Shown here: piece by piece, positions 1-8,631 of the stretch | Layout: each line of letters starts with the position of its first letter | How positions within the stretch are numbered: the stretch's first letter is position 1 | DNA from: Bacteroidales bacterium | Lineage (GTDB): Bacteria; Bacteroidota; Bacteroidia; Bacteroidales; P3 | NCBI GenBank assembly: GCA_024400415.1 | Contig: JAKSMS010000003.1 | Span: 1 to 64,000, forward strand | Length of the DNA: 64,000 nucleotides | Direction: 5' to 3' | Made by a program: the position numbers and the translations under genes | The notes under the pieces: generated by a model | Seen by the model: the letters and a program-made list of their open reading frames with translations, nothing else | The model's database searches: none | Told to the model about the DNA's origin: nothing

Positions 1-95
1 GTGTTGGTGATGTCGGCTTTGTAAGCAGCCTTGCCGATGCGATGATACATCGGCAGGCTGTTGAACATATAGTCAAGTGTTTCTTGATAATTCAT
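1..95 (-). CDS. folC: Folylpolyglutamate synthase / dihydrofolate synthase, N-terminal fragment
   Basis: The window edge cuts this reverse-strand gene after 31 codons. The visible N-terminus (MNYQETLDYMFNSLPMYHRI, then GKAAYK) matches the start of Bacteroidales FolC, where the short YQETLDYLFN segment precedes the Mur-ligase-like ATP-binding domain. FolC adds glutamate to dihydropteroate and folates in the cytoplasm. It starts 5 bases after the valS stop, so it is probably co-transcribed with valS. The identification rests only on this short N-terminus; the P-loop lies outside the window. Confidence 0.7.
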   Translation of the reverse strand, partial: MNYQETLDYMFNSLPMYHRIGKAAYKADITN

Positions 96-100
96 TTCTA

Positions 101-2761
101 TTAGCTTAAACTAGCGATTTGTGCTTTGATGGCGGCAATCTTCTGCTCGGCGTCGGCCTGTTTCTGGCGCTCTTTGGCCACAACGGCCTCTGGGGCACCG
201 TTCACAAACTTCTCGTTGCTGAGCTTCTTCATCACGCCGGCAAGGAATCCTTCGGTGTACTTCAGTTCTTCCTGCAGCTTAGCCAGCTCGGCCTCCTTGT
301 CGATATTCTGGCTCATGGGCACGAAGTATTCGGTGGTGCCCACCATGAAGCTCAGGGCGCCGTCCACCTTGTCGCTTACCATCTCTATCTTGGAGAGGTT
401 GGCCAGCTTCACGATGATGCTGTTGAACTGCTCTGGGTGGCTGCCCTTGATATAGAGTTCGAACTGCTCCTTAGGCGAGAGGCCCTTGCTGTTGCGGAGT
501 CCGCGCACGCCGGAGATCACCTCCTGTGCGGCAGCGAAGTCGGCCAGCAGCTTCTCGTCGGCCTTCTGTGCCTTAGGCATGTCGGCCACCATGATGCTCT
601 CGTTCTCGCCGCGCTCCTTGAGCATGTGCCAGATTTCTTCGGTCACGAAAGGCATGAAGGGGTGCAGCATGCGCATCAGCTGGTCGAAGATGTCGATCAC
701 CTCGTCGTAGCTCTTGCGGTCGATAGGTTCGCCGTAGGTAGGCTTGATGGTTTCGAGCAGCCAGCTGCAGAAATCGTCCCATACCAGTTTGTAGCTGGCC
801 ATGAGGGCTTCGCTAAGGCGGTACTGCTCAAAGTCGCGCTCGATCTCTTCGAGGGCCTGGTTCATGCGGTTGCGCATCCAGTCGAGACCAAGGCGGCACA
901 CCTCAGGCTGCTCCATGTCCTTCACCTCGAGGCCCTTGATCAGGCGCAGGGCGTTCCACATCTTGTTGCTGAAGTTGCGGCCTTGTTCGCAGATGCTCTC
1001 GTCGAATGGGAGGTCGTTGCCGGCAGGGGCGGTGAGCAGCATGCCCATGCGCACGCCGTCGGCGCCGTATTTCTCTATCAGCATGATCGGGTCTGGACTG
1101 TTGCCGAGGCTCTTGCTCATCTTGCGGCCCAGCTTGTCGCGTACGATGCCGGTGAAGTATACGTTCTTGAATGGCACCTCTTTCATATATTCCTCGCCAG
1201 CCATGATCATGCGGGCCACCCAGAAGAAGATGATGTCTGGTCCGGTGATCAGGTCGTTGGTGGGGTAGTAGTATTTGATCTCGTCGTTGCCGGGATTGCG
1301 GATGCCGTCGAAGAGGCTGATAGGCCACAGCCAGCTGCTGAACCAGGTGTCGAGCACGTCCTCGTCCTGACGCAGGTCGTCAACGGATGAGCATACGCCA
1401 GGGAACTTCTGGTTGGCCAGTTCGAGAGCCTTCTCGGCGGTTTCGGCCACCACTACCTCGTGGTTAGGCAGGTAGTAGGCGGGTATGCGCTGTCCCCACC
1501 ACAGCTGGCGGCTGATGCACCAGTCCTTGATAGTCTCCATCCAGTGGCGGTAGGTGTTCTTGAATTTCTCGGGGTGGAACTGGATCTCGTTGTCCTCTAC
1601 CACCTGCAGGGCCTTCTTGGCAATGTCGGTCATCTTCATGAACCACTGTGCCGAGAGCTTAGGCTCTATCACGGCGTCGGTACGCTCCGAGTGGCCCACC
1701 TTGTTGGTGTAGTCCTCAATCTTCTCGATGAGGCCGAGTTCCTCAAGGTCCTTCACAATCTGCTTGCGGCAGGCGAAGCGGTCCATGCCGGCATACTGCA
1801 TGCCGTGCTCGTTGAGGGTGCCGTTGTCGTTGAAGATATCGATGGTCTCCAGGTGATACTTCATGCCCAGGTTGTAGTCGTTGATGTCGTGGGCAGGGGT
1901 GATCTTCAGGGCGCCGGTACCGAACTCGCGGTCAACGTATTCGTCCATGATGATCTTCACGCTGCGGCCTACGCCTGGCACCTTCACGCTACGGCCATTG
2001 AGTTCGGTGTAGCGAGGGTCTTCGGGGTGCACGCATACGGCGGTATCGCCCAGTATGGTCTCGGGACGTGTGGTGGCCACCACGATGTAGCTGCCCTTCT
2101 CATCCTGCTTGATGCCGTTTTCCTCGGTGGCCTTGATAGACTCGCCTTCAACGTAGTAGCGCAGGTAGAAAAGCTTGCCGTGGCTCTCTTTGTAGATCAC
2201 CTCTTCGTCGCTCAGTGCGGTGAGGGCCTTGGGGTCCCAGTTCACCATGCGCACGCCGCGGTAGATGAGGCCTTTGTTGTAGAGGTCGCAGAACACCTTG
2301 ATCACGCTCTCATAGCGTGGCTCGTCCATGGTGAACGAGGTGCGCTCCCAGTCGCAGCTGGCGCCCAGCTTGCGGAGCTGCTTGAGTATGATGCCGCCAT
2401 GCTCCTCTTTCCACTCCCAGGCGTATTTCATGAATTCGTCGCGTGAGAGGTCGCGCTTCTCGATGCCGCGCTCCTTGAGCATGTTCACCACCTTGGCCTC
2501 GGTGGCGATGGAGGCGTGGTCGGTGCCGGGCACCCAGCAGGCATTCTTACCCTGCATGCGGGCACGACGCACGAGCACGTCTTGGATGGTATTGTTGAGC
2601 ATGTGGCCCATGTGGAGAACACCGGTCACATTTGGTGGTGGGATTACGATAGTGTAGGGTTCGCGCTCATCGGGCACGGAGTGAAACAGATTCTGGTTCA
2701 TCCAATACTGGTACCATTTTTCTTCTACGATACTGGGATCGTATTTCGATGCGATTTCCAT
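101..2761 (-). CDS. valS: Valine--tRNA ligase
   Basis: Class I aminoacyl-tRNA synthetase that charges tRNA-Val in the cytoplasm. At 886 residues it has the normal length. The HIGH-type motif HMGH is at residues 50-53 within [13 protein letters not shown], and KMSKS is at 547-551. Between them lies the CP1 editing region, with [13 protein letters not shown] and the [12 protein letters not shown] segment. The last ~65 residues form the Lys/Glu-rich coiled coil ([17 protein letters not shown]) typical of ValRS. The ATG start is preceded by a full Bacteroidetes promoter, and folC follows after 5 bases. GC-rich codon use gives long antisense reading frames over this gene; these are not genes. Confidence 0.98.
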   Translation of the reverse strand: MEIASKYDPSIVEEKWYQYWMNQNLFHSVPDEREPYTIVIPPPNVTGVLHMGHMLNNTIQDVLVRRARMQGKNACWVPGTDHASIATEAKVVNMLKERGIEKRDLSRDEFMKYAWEWKEEHGGIILKQLRKLGASCDWERTSFTMDEPRYESVIKVFCDLYNKGLIYRGVRMVNWDPKALTALSDEEVIYKESHGKLFYLRYYVEGESIKATEENGIKQDEKGSYIVVATTRPETILGDTAVCVHPEDPRYTELNGRSVKVPGVGRSVKIIMDEYVDREFGTGALKITPAHDINDYNLGMKYHLETIDIFNDNGTLNEHGMQYAGMDRFACRKQIVKDLEELGLIEKIEDYTNKVGHSERTDAVIEPKLSAQWFMKMTDIAKKALQVVEDNEIQFHPEKFKNTYRHWMETIKDWCISRQLWWGQRIPAYYLPNHEVVVAETAEKALELANQKFPGVCSSVDDLRQDEDVLDTWFSSWLWPISLFDGIRNPGNDEIKYYYPTNDLITGPDIIFFWVARMIMAGEEYMKEVPFKNVYFTGIVRDKLGRKMSKSLGNSPDPIMLIEKYGADGVRMGMLLTAPAGNDLPFDESICEQGRNFSNKMWNALRLIKGLEVKDMEQPEVCRLGLDWMRNRMNQALEEIERDFEQYRLSEALMASYKLVWDDFCSWLLETIKPTYGEPIDRKSYDEVIDIFDQLMRMLHPFMPFVTEEIWHMLKERGENESIMVADMPKAQKADEKLLADFAAAQEVISGVRGLRNSKGLSPKEQFELYIKGSHPEQFNSIIVKLANLSKIEMVSDKVDGALSFMVGTTEYFVPMSQNIDKEAELAKLQEELKYTEGFLAGVMKKLSNEKFVNGAPEAVVAKERQKQADAEQKIAAIKAQIASLS

Positions 2762-2806
2762 TGGTATATAGCTTATTATAGTTATTATCTCTATTTATTG
2801 TAGCTG

Positions 2807-2837
2807 CAAAGATAAGTTTTTTTTCTGACGTGGCAAA
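2807..2837 (-). promoter_or_regulatory. Bacteroidetes-type promoter for valS-folC
   Basis: On the reverse strand, TTTG (2834-2837) is followed after exactly 19 bases by TATCTTTG (2807-2814). This is a full match to the Bacteroidetes housekeeping-sigma consensus TTTG-N19-TAnnTTTG. It predicts a transcript start near 2800 and a leader of about 40 bases before the valS ATG. Confidence 0.8.
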
Positions 2838-3212
2838 ATTGTTCTTCATTTTTGTCTCTGTTTTTTCAATTTTTTTTCCTTGTTTTTTTGCTTTTGGCCG
2901 CGAATCTAGCTCTTTTTTGTGGCCTATACGCATTCTGTCTGTGTCGGCGTTGCGGTGAGTCATTTGTGCTATATATGTGCTATATATGTGCTATATATCT
3001 GCTATCTCTATAGAATAGTACAAATATAGCACATATATAGCACATATATAGCACATATGCGCTTATTATGCAACAGATAACTAAGCGAATGAGTACGGCG
3101 TGAGGCCGGAATGTGGCCATGTTACTTATTGATAATCGATAATTTGTTGAATATGTTCGTTTTGAATAGTTTTTGATGCGAAGGGCGATAATGTAAAAAA
3201 ATGCAAAATTAT
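2838..3212. other. Divergent intergenic region valS / OmpA-like gene
   Basis: The 518 bases between valS and the OmpA-like gene contain a promoter at each end and palindromic repeat copy 1 in the middle. The remaining sequence is AT-rich, and I see no coding potential or RNA gene in it. Confidence 0.6.
2965..3059. repeat. Palindromic 11-bp-unit interspersed repeat, copy 1
   Basis: The left arm has three tandem TGTGCTATATA units (2965-2997). Next come TCTGCTATCTC and the centre CTATAGAATAG-TAC, and then a right arm of three inverse units (TATATAGCACA type) ending near 3057. The whole can fold into a hairpin or cruciform with ~40-base arms. Copies 2 (31882-31999) and 3 (42526-42634, opposite orientation) share the asymmetric centre. 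It sits between the divergent promoters of valS and the OmpA-like gene. Its function is unknown. Confidence 0.85.
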
Positions 3213-3243
3213 TTTGTTAATTAAAAATATGTTCTTATCTTTG
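3213..3243 (+). promoter_or_regulatory. Bacteroidetes-type promoter for OmpA-like gene
   Basis: TTTG (3213-3216), 19 bases, then TATCTTTG (3236-3243). The match is complete. It lies inside the in-frame upstream extension of the next reading frame, which argues that the extension is not translated and that the gene starts at the ATG at 3280. Confidence 0.8.
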
Positions 3244-3279
3244 CACAAAAATAAAGTAGTCGTATTAAAGTCGATTGAT

Positions 3280-4584
3280 ATGAAAAAGCTGTTTATGACA
3301 TTGATCTGCTGTATGTTAGTACTTGGTGCAGCGGATTCTTATGCCCAGAGCAAATCCTCTAAGAGTTCTTCAAAGAAAACCACTAGCAGCAATTCTAAGA
3401 AGAAAAAGCCAGTTGCCGAGAAGCCTAAGCCTGTAGAGGTGGCTCTTCCTTATAATTGTAATGACTGCCTGTTTCCGGTGGATCTTCAGCCCGACGTGGC
3501 ATTCGGCCCAACGGTGGCTCCTTCTGGCGCCGGCCAGGTGATGGAGGTGCAGGCCGACAAGAAGGCTCCCTACCTTTTCGAGAACGAGCACAATACGGTG
3601 TGGTATCGCTTCAAGGTGCCATACAACGGCAATCTCGAGATTACCATCACGCCTACTAATTCTAAGGATGACTATGACTTCCTGGTGTATAAGTATACTG
3701 ACGCCTATTTCAGCAACCACATGATTCAGAATAAGGTACTCCCTCTGGCTGGCGTGGTGAACGCCATTGATACAGCCTCTAAGACGGGCGCTATCGGCAT
3801 GAACAAGGACGCCAAGGATAAGTTTGTGACCAAGAAGTCCACTACCAGCTTCGTGAAGTCTATCCAGGTGGTGAAGGGCGAGGAATACTATATCGTGGTT
3901 GACAACAATACTGCCAAGGGTGCCGGCCATACCATCAAGGTGGGCATCCAGGTGGATTCCTATGAGCCGATGCTCGTCTTCATCGATGGAAAGACCAAGA
4001 AGCCTATGGATGTTGACCTCACTATCCTTGAGAAGAACACCAACAACCGTGCCATTGTGAAGAATCCTAAGTTTAAGCGCCAGGTGGTGAAGTTCGTGCC
4101 TAAGTTCAACTATACCCTCTATGCTAAGCGCGACGGATACTTCTCTATCTATAAGGATTTTGCCTCCGATATCCTTAAGGGCGACACTATCGTGCGCTTC
4201 CTTATGCAGAAGATTGAGCGCGGCACCAAGTACCCGATCAGCGATATCTATTTCGACAACGGCGAGTCACAGCTGCTGCCCGAGAGCGATACCGCGCTGC
4301 TCAACTATGTGGCCATGTTCCGCAATCATCCCGACGTATCGTTCCTAGTGAAGGGCTATGTGACTACCTATGGATTTGATGTCGAGGGCGATATGCAGAT
4401 GTCGCTAGAAAGAGCTGTGTCGGTGAAGAACTTCTTTGTGGCTCACGGACTTCCAGAGTCGAAGATTACCGTGGCCGGCATGACTCAGACGGAAATCAAG
4501 CGAGCTGCCGCCGCCATGCTGAAGAATGATCGCAGCGACGCCAAGGTCGAGCTCATCATTACCGATACCGGATTGACTAAGTAA
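3280..4584 (+). CDS. OmpA-family outer-membrane / cell-envelope protein
   Basis: 434 residues from the chosen ATG. The reading frame is open upstream to a TTG at 3214, but a consensus promoter lies in that stretch and the signal peptide MKKLFMTLICCMLVLGAADS begins at 3280. After cleavage near AYAQ there is a Lys/Ser-rich linker (residues ~25-48), then a ~270-residue Bacteroidetes-specific region. A C-terminal OmpA-like peptidoglycan-binding domain (about 321-432) starts with DIYFDNGESQLLPES and contains the helix MSLERAVSVKNFFVAHG. It probably resides in the periplasm or outer membrane and binds peptidoglycan. The conserved Asp/Arg pair of the canonical domain is not obvious (KRAAAA replaces the usual NRRV), so binding may be altered. 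The gene is monocistronic or leads weakly into the next. Confidence 0.85.
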   Translation: MKKLFMTLICCMLVLGAADSYAQSKSSKSSSKKTTSSNSKKKKPVAEKPKPVEVALPYNCNDCLFPVDLQPDVAFGPTVAPSGAGQVMEVQADKKAPYLFENEHNTVWYRFKVPYNGNLEITITPTNSKDDYDFLVYKYTDAYFSNHMIQNKVLPLAGVVNAIDTASKTGAIGMNKDAKDKFVTKKSTTSFVKSIQVVKGEEYYIVVDNNTAKGAGHTIKVGIQVDSYEPMLVFIDGKTKKPMDVDLTILEKNTNNRAIVKNPKFKRQVVKFVPKFNYTLYAKRDGYFSIYKDFASDILKGDTIVRFLMQKIERGTKYPISDIYFDNGESQLLPESDTALLNYVAMFRNHPDVSFLVKGYVTTYGFDVEGDMQMSLERAVSVKNFFVAHGLPESKITVAGMTQTEIKRAAAAMLKNDRSDAKVELIITDTGLTK

Positions 4585-4608
4585 AACAAGAATTCAAACT
4601 ATAGAGTG

Positions 4609-4633
4609 AGGGCTGCTTGCAACGAGCGGCCCT
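4609..4633 (+). terminator. Hairpin after OmpA-like gene (weak terminator or attenuator)
   Basis: A nine-base-pair stem, AGGGCTGCT (4609-4617) with AGCGGCCCT (4625-4633) including one G-T pair, has a 7-base loop. No T tract follows, so it is a poor intrinsic terminator. It may instead limit read-through into, or shape the leader of, the phosphoesterase gene 20 bases downstream. Confidence 0.4.
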
Positions 4634-4653
4634 TGCTGCGTAATAAAATAAAA

Positions 4654-5859
4654 ATGCATTCTCAAAAAACGAAGATACTCCTCATTGTGCTCGTCCTGGC
4701 TGGTGTGCTGGGGGCATGGGTGGCGTCGAGGTGGAAGGCTTGGTTCTATAATCCGCCAGAGCTTCCCTATGAGGCGCCCGTTTCGCCGGAACGCGTGCTG
4801 CTCACCTTTGGCGATTCGACCGAGCTGAGCAGGAATGTGAGCTGGATATGCGGCGGCGAGGTTGTGCCTTCGTTTCTGGAGCTGCAGTCGCATGATACCG
4901 TCCTGAGGTATCCGGCAGTGGGAGAGGTGTTTGCCTCCCGCAGCGGCAAGGCGGCCTACTATCATGCCGAGCTTCGCAATCTTACTTATTCCAGCGACTA
5001 TCGTTATCGGGTGTGTACCGGAGAACGATACTCAGAGTGGTACGCCTTTCATACCCAGGACTCGTTAACAGACACGGTTCGCTTTGTGTTCTTTGGCGAT
5101 GTGCAGGACACTGTTGGAGGCACCTTGGGGCCCAAGCTCCGCCGATGCTTCGATTGTTGGAATGAAGAGAAGGATTTTGTGGTCTTCGGAGGCGACCTCT
5201 GCGAGCGACCCACCGATGCGTCGTGGAGGCAGACGTTTCTGAGCATCGACTCCATTGCCCAGTCGCTGCCGGTGCTGGCCTGCACGGGTAATCACGACTA
5301 TATCAAAGGACTCCATCGCACCCTCGAGCGCCGATTCCCGCTCGTGTTTTCGTATTTTCTGGATTCCCAGGTAGAGGGCAATATGGTCTATAGCCTTTAC
5401 TATAGGAATATCCACCTCATCCTGCTCGACAGCAACCGCGACAGGGCAGACCTGAAGCGCCAGCGCGAATGGCTCGAGAACCAGCTGGCTGCCAATCGTG
5501 CGCGATGGATAATCGTTGTGGTTCATCACCCCATGTATTCGGTAAGGAATCACAATCACAAGCGTCAGCAGGCAGCCTTCGACGACCTGTTGCTGAAGTA
5601 TAAGGTGGATCTTGTTCTGCAAGGTCACGAGCATGCCTATGCTGCCATGCAAAAGGGGCATACGGCCTATACCATCAGCCACTTCTCGCCCAAGAAATAT
5701 CGCGTCAAGAATACCGATGATTTCCGTGTGGTCGACACGCTTGCCCACGGCTATGTGCAGATGCTGACGGTCACAGACAGCGTATTAGAAATGGTTGTCG
5801 CTGACGATAGATGTGGCCTGAATAATGTTGATTCCTTTGAACTATCTCCCATCCGATGA
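4654..5859 (+). CDS. Membrane-anchored metallophosphoesterase (purple-acid-phosphatase type)
   Basis: 401 residues. The ATG at 4654 is preferred over an upstream in-frame GTG (4606) that would add an unlikely basic stretch over the hairpin. An N-terminal hydrophobic segment (ILLIVLVLAGVLGAWVA) anchors or exports it. A beta-rich N-domain follows (residues ~45-140), then the calcineurin-like phosphoesterase core: FGDVQD (~145), GGDLCE (~179), GNHDY (~212), VVHHPMYS (~291), GHEHAY (~325). All metal-ligand motifs are present. Its stop overlaps the next start (ATGA), so it is translationally coupled to an LtaS-like enzyme. It may act on a phosphate-containing surface polymer or lipid phosphate; the substrate is inferred only from context. 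Confidence 0.85.
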   Translation: MHSQKTKILLIVLVLAGVLGAWVASRWKAWFYNPPELPYEAPVSPERVLLTFGDSTELSRNVSWICGGEVVPSFLELQSHDTVLRYPAVGEVFASRSGKAAYYHAELRNLTYSSDYRYRVCTGERYSEWYAFHTQDSLTDTVRFVFFGDVQDTVGGTLGPKLRRCFDCWNEEKDFVVFGGDLCERPTDASWRQTFLSIDSIAQSLPVLACTGNHDYIKGLHRTLERRFPLVFSYFLDSQVEGNMVYSLYYRNIHLILLDSNRDRADLKRQREWLENQLAANRARWIIVVVHHPMYSVRNHNHKRQQAAFDDLLLKYKVDLVLQGHEHAYAAMQKGHTAYTISHFSPKKYRVKNTDDFRVVDTLAHGYVQMLTVTDSVLEMVVADDRCGLNNVDSFELSPIR

Positions 5860-7826
5860 AGATCCGCCAGACATATTATTCCAACCTGTTGGCTATTGTT
5901 TTCAATCTGGCCTTGGTGTATGTGCTCTTCATGCTCTGCAGGGTATTGTTTGTGATCGACAACTGGGACCTCTTTTGCGAAGGCTTTTCGAGTCTTGACA
6001 AGTGGCTGCTGCTGCGAGGAGCGCTGCGATTCGACACCTCGGCCATCTTCTACCTCAATGCGCTTTGGATACTGCTGCTGCTACTGCCGCTGCACTATAA
6101 AGAACGGCCTTGGTGGCATCAGATGCTGCGATGGATATTTGTGACCGCCAACTCGGCGGGAATCATAGCCAACTTGTGCGATGTGGCCTACTTCCGCTAT
6201 ACGGGCCGTCGAACTACTGCGTCGGTATTCAGCGAGTTTGCCAATGAGGGCAACCTTGGCGATGTGTTCATGACCGAGGTGCTGCATCATTGGTGGATGG
6301 TGATTGTTGGGATAGTCATGATGGTTGGACTGTACCTGCTGTATTTCAAGCCGCAGCATCGGCCGGGCCGACTGCTGGTGTATTATCCGGTGCAGGCGGC
6401 GAGCCTTGTGGTGATGCTGCTGCTGAGCGTATGCGGAATGCGCGGCGGCGCCTCAACGGCTGTGCGCCCTATCACGCTGAGCAACGCCAACCAATATGTC
6501 AATCAGCCGATTGAGGCTGGACTGGTGCTCAATACCCCCTTCTCGATCATACGCACTATCAATAAAGAGGTGTTTGTGGACCCTGGGTACTTTGACGAGG
6601 CGGAATTGGATGGCCTATATAGTCCGGTCCATCAATGTGATACTGCATCAATAGCCGGCTGTAAGGGCAAGAATGTCGTCGTGCTGATTGTTGAGAGCTT
6701 TGGCCGTGAATATATGGGTGCCTACAACGACCGTTGGGGCGATGCCGACTATCCGTCATATACCCCCTTTATCGACTCGCTGATAGTGGAGAGCCTCACA
6801 TTCGAACTCACTTTCGGCAATGGCCGCAAGAGTATAGATGGAATGCCCTCAGTCCTTTCTGGGATTCCCTGTTTCGTAGAGCCGTTCTTCCTAACGCCCT
6901 ATGCCCTCAACGATGTCAGCAGCTTGGCTGGAGAGTTGTCGAAGATTGGATATTATACAGCCTTCTTCCATGGCGCCGAAAATGGTTCTATGGGCTTCGA
7001 GGCCTATGCCAAGGCGACGGGTTTTCGTGACTATTTTGGCCGTACGGAATATGGTCGGGATTCCCGCTTTGGAGGCGACCGAGACTTTGACGGCACCTGG
7101 GCTATCTGGGATGAAGAGTTTTTGCAGTTCTATGCCTTGAAGATGAGCGAGATGCAGCAGCCTTTTGCTACTTCGGTGTTTACTGCTACCTCGCATCATC
7201 CCTTCGTGGTGCCAGAGCGCTATCGTGACCGCTATTTCGATGCTCCGGACGACGATAATCCGCTCCACAAGTGCATCCGCTATACCGATCATGCACTCAG
7301 CCGTTTTTTTGCAACAGCCAAACAGCAGCCTTGGTATCAGAATACCTTGTTTGTGATTACGGCCGACCATACCAACCGATCCTCCCGTAAAGAATATCAG
7401 ACGGCGCTTGGCCAGTTCGGAGTGCCTATCATCATCTTCGACCCTTCCGGCACTATCGCTCCTCAGCGTCGCCGCTGTATTGCTCAGCAGATTGACATCA
7501 TGCCTACCGTTCTAGGCCTTTTGGGCTACGACCGGCCCTATGTATCGTTTGGACAAGACCTTTGCGCTACGCCAGATTCTGCCACTTGGGCAGTCAACTA
7601 TTCCAACGGGGTGTATCAGTTGGTAGAAGGACATTATCTGCTGCAGATGACCGATGATGGCCATGTGAAGGGACTTTATGATATTGATTCCGACTGGCAG
7701 CTGGCTGACAACCTCAAAGGCACCATTCCTGGCGTGGAACATGCTATGCTTCGCCGCCTTAAGGCCATCATTCAGTCCTATATGCAGCGTATGCTCAGCA
7801 ACCGACTGGTAGTAAAAAAAATATAA
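5856..7826 (+). CDS. LTA-synthase-family phosphoglycerol transferase / sulfatase-fold membrane enzyme
   Basis: 656 residues with five N-terminal membrane segments (to about residue 195) and an extracytoplasmic alkaline-phosphatase-fold domain. Metal and catalytic motifs are VVVLIVESFGREYMG (~278), the nucleophile region GRKSIDGMPSVLSG (~325) and the metal site ITADHTNR (~503). Known relatives (LtaS, OpgB, MdoB) move phosphoglycerol from phosphatidylglycerol to glycans. Here the nucleophile position reads Lys-Ser rather than the Lys-Thr of Gram-positive LtaS, which I recall as usual for Bacteroidetes members. It overlaps the phosphoesterase by 4 bases and lies 1 base before the deacetylase-like gene. 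The acceptor is unknown. Confidence 0.85.
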   Translation: MKIRQTYYSNLLAIVFNLALVYVLFMLCRVLFVIDNWDLFCEGFSSLDKWLLLRGALRFDTSAIFYLNALWILLLLLPLHYKERPWWHQMLRWIFVTANSAGIIANLCDVAYFRYTGRRTTASVFSEFANEGNLGDVFMTEVLHHWWMVIVGIVMMVGLYLLYFKPQHRPGRLLVYYPVQAASLVVMLLLSVCGMRGGASTAVRPITLSNANQYVNQPIEAGLVLNTPFSIIRTINKEVFVDPGYFDEAELDGLYSPVHQCDTASIAGCKGKNVVVLIVESFGREYMGAYNDRWGDADYPSYTPFIDSLIVESLTFELTFGNGRKSIDGMPSVLSGIPCFVEPFFLTPYALNDVSSLAGELSKIGYYTAFFHGAENGSMGFEAYAKATGFRDYFGRTEYGRDSRFGGDRDFDGTWAIWDEEFLQFYALKMSEMQQPFATSVFTATSHHPFVVPERYRDRYFDAPDDDNPLHKCIRYTDHALSRFFATAKQQPWYQNTLFVITADHTNRSSRKEYQTALGQFGVPIIIFDPSGTIAPQRRRCIAQQIDIMPTVLGLLGYDRPYVSFGQDLCATPDSATWAVNYSNGVYQLVEGHYLLQMTDDGHVKGLYDIDSDWQLADNLKGTIPGVEHAMLRRLKAIIQSYMQRMLSNRLVVKKI

Positions 7827-7827
7827 T

Positions 7828-8619
7828 ATGGATCTAGATTTCACCACATCACAGTACCGACAGCTTCTCCAAGCCCTCCTCAGCAACGGCTATCAGCCAG
7901 TCTTGCGATTTGGCGCTATGTCCGATTCTACAGAGGTGTTGCTCCGGCACGATGTGGACAAGCGTCCGGATTGTTCCTTGCGCCTAGCAAGGATTGAGGC
8001 AGAGATGGGGGTGAGGTCGATCTATTATTTCCGCACCGTGCCAGAGAGTTTGGATGAAGGTGCGTTGCGCCAAATCAGCCGCCTGGGGCACGAGATTGGG
8101 TACCACTATGAGTCGCTAACCACCTGCAACGGCAATGTTGAGGCTGCTTATCAGGATTTTTGTCAGAATCTAAATCGCCTCAGCAATATTGTCAGTAGTC
8201 CTATTGCCACCATCTGCATGCACGGGAGCCCGCGCAGTCCCTATGATAGCAAGGATATCTGGCAGCACTACGACTACCGGCCTCTAGGCATTGACTTCGA
8301 GCCCTATTTCGATACCGACTTCTCCCAAACGCTCTATATTACCGATACGGGACGCCGTTGGGACGGCTATCGAGTGAGCGTCCGCGACAAGATACCTCAG
8401 TATCAAGACAAGTGGAATGCCGAGGGCCTAGTGTTCCACACTACCAGCCAGGTAATAGATTCCTTGCAGGAGATTTCCGGAAAGTATCCGCGGCTCATGG
8501 TCACAACCCATCCTCAGCGATGGCTGCCGTTCGGCGTCGGCTGGTGCAAGGAACTGGGTCTTCAGAATATTAAGAATATAATAAAAGGTGTGAAGGTTTC
8601 CCTTTCATCCTCAAAATAG
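7828..8619 (+). CDS. Polysaccharide-deacetylase-like (NodB-fold) protein
   Basis: 263 residues, no signal peptide. The N-terminal segment LLRHDVDKRPDCSLRLA resembles the NodB-fold metal motif (HDVD). The stretch GHEIGYHYES supplies the second His pair, and MHGSPRSPYDSKDIW a third conserved loop. Members of this group appear in glycan-biosynthesis loci and may deacetylate sugar-linked substrates, but the activity of this divergent branch is not established. The start lies 1 base after the LtaS-like stop and wecB follows after 12 bases, consistent with one glycan-modifying operon. Confidence 0.65.
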   Translation: MDLDFTTSQYRQLLQALLSNGYQPVLRFGAMSDSTEVLLRHDVDKRPDCSLRLARIEAEMGVRSIYYFRTVPESLDEGALRQISRLGHEIGYHYESLTTCNGNVEAAYQDFCQNLNRLSNIVSSPIATICMHGSPRSPYDSKDIWQHYDYRPLGIDFEPYFDTDFSQTLYITDTGRRWDGYRVSVRDKIPQYQDKWNAEGLVFHTTSQVIDSLQEISGKYPRLMVTTHPQRWLPFGVGWCKELGLQNIKNIIKGVKVSLSSSK

Positions 8620-8631
8620 AAAACGCATCAG

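Noticed and set aside
119..1390. A 423-residue forward frame (and another at 1460-2446) lying over valS
   Set aside because: Antisense shadow of a GC-rich, strongly conserved gene; no promoter, start context or family resemblance.
3214..3279. N-terminal extension of the OmpA-like gene to a TTG at 3214
   Set aside because: A full consensus promoter lies inside it and the signal peptide starts at 3280.
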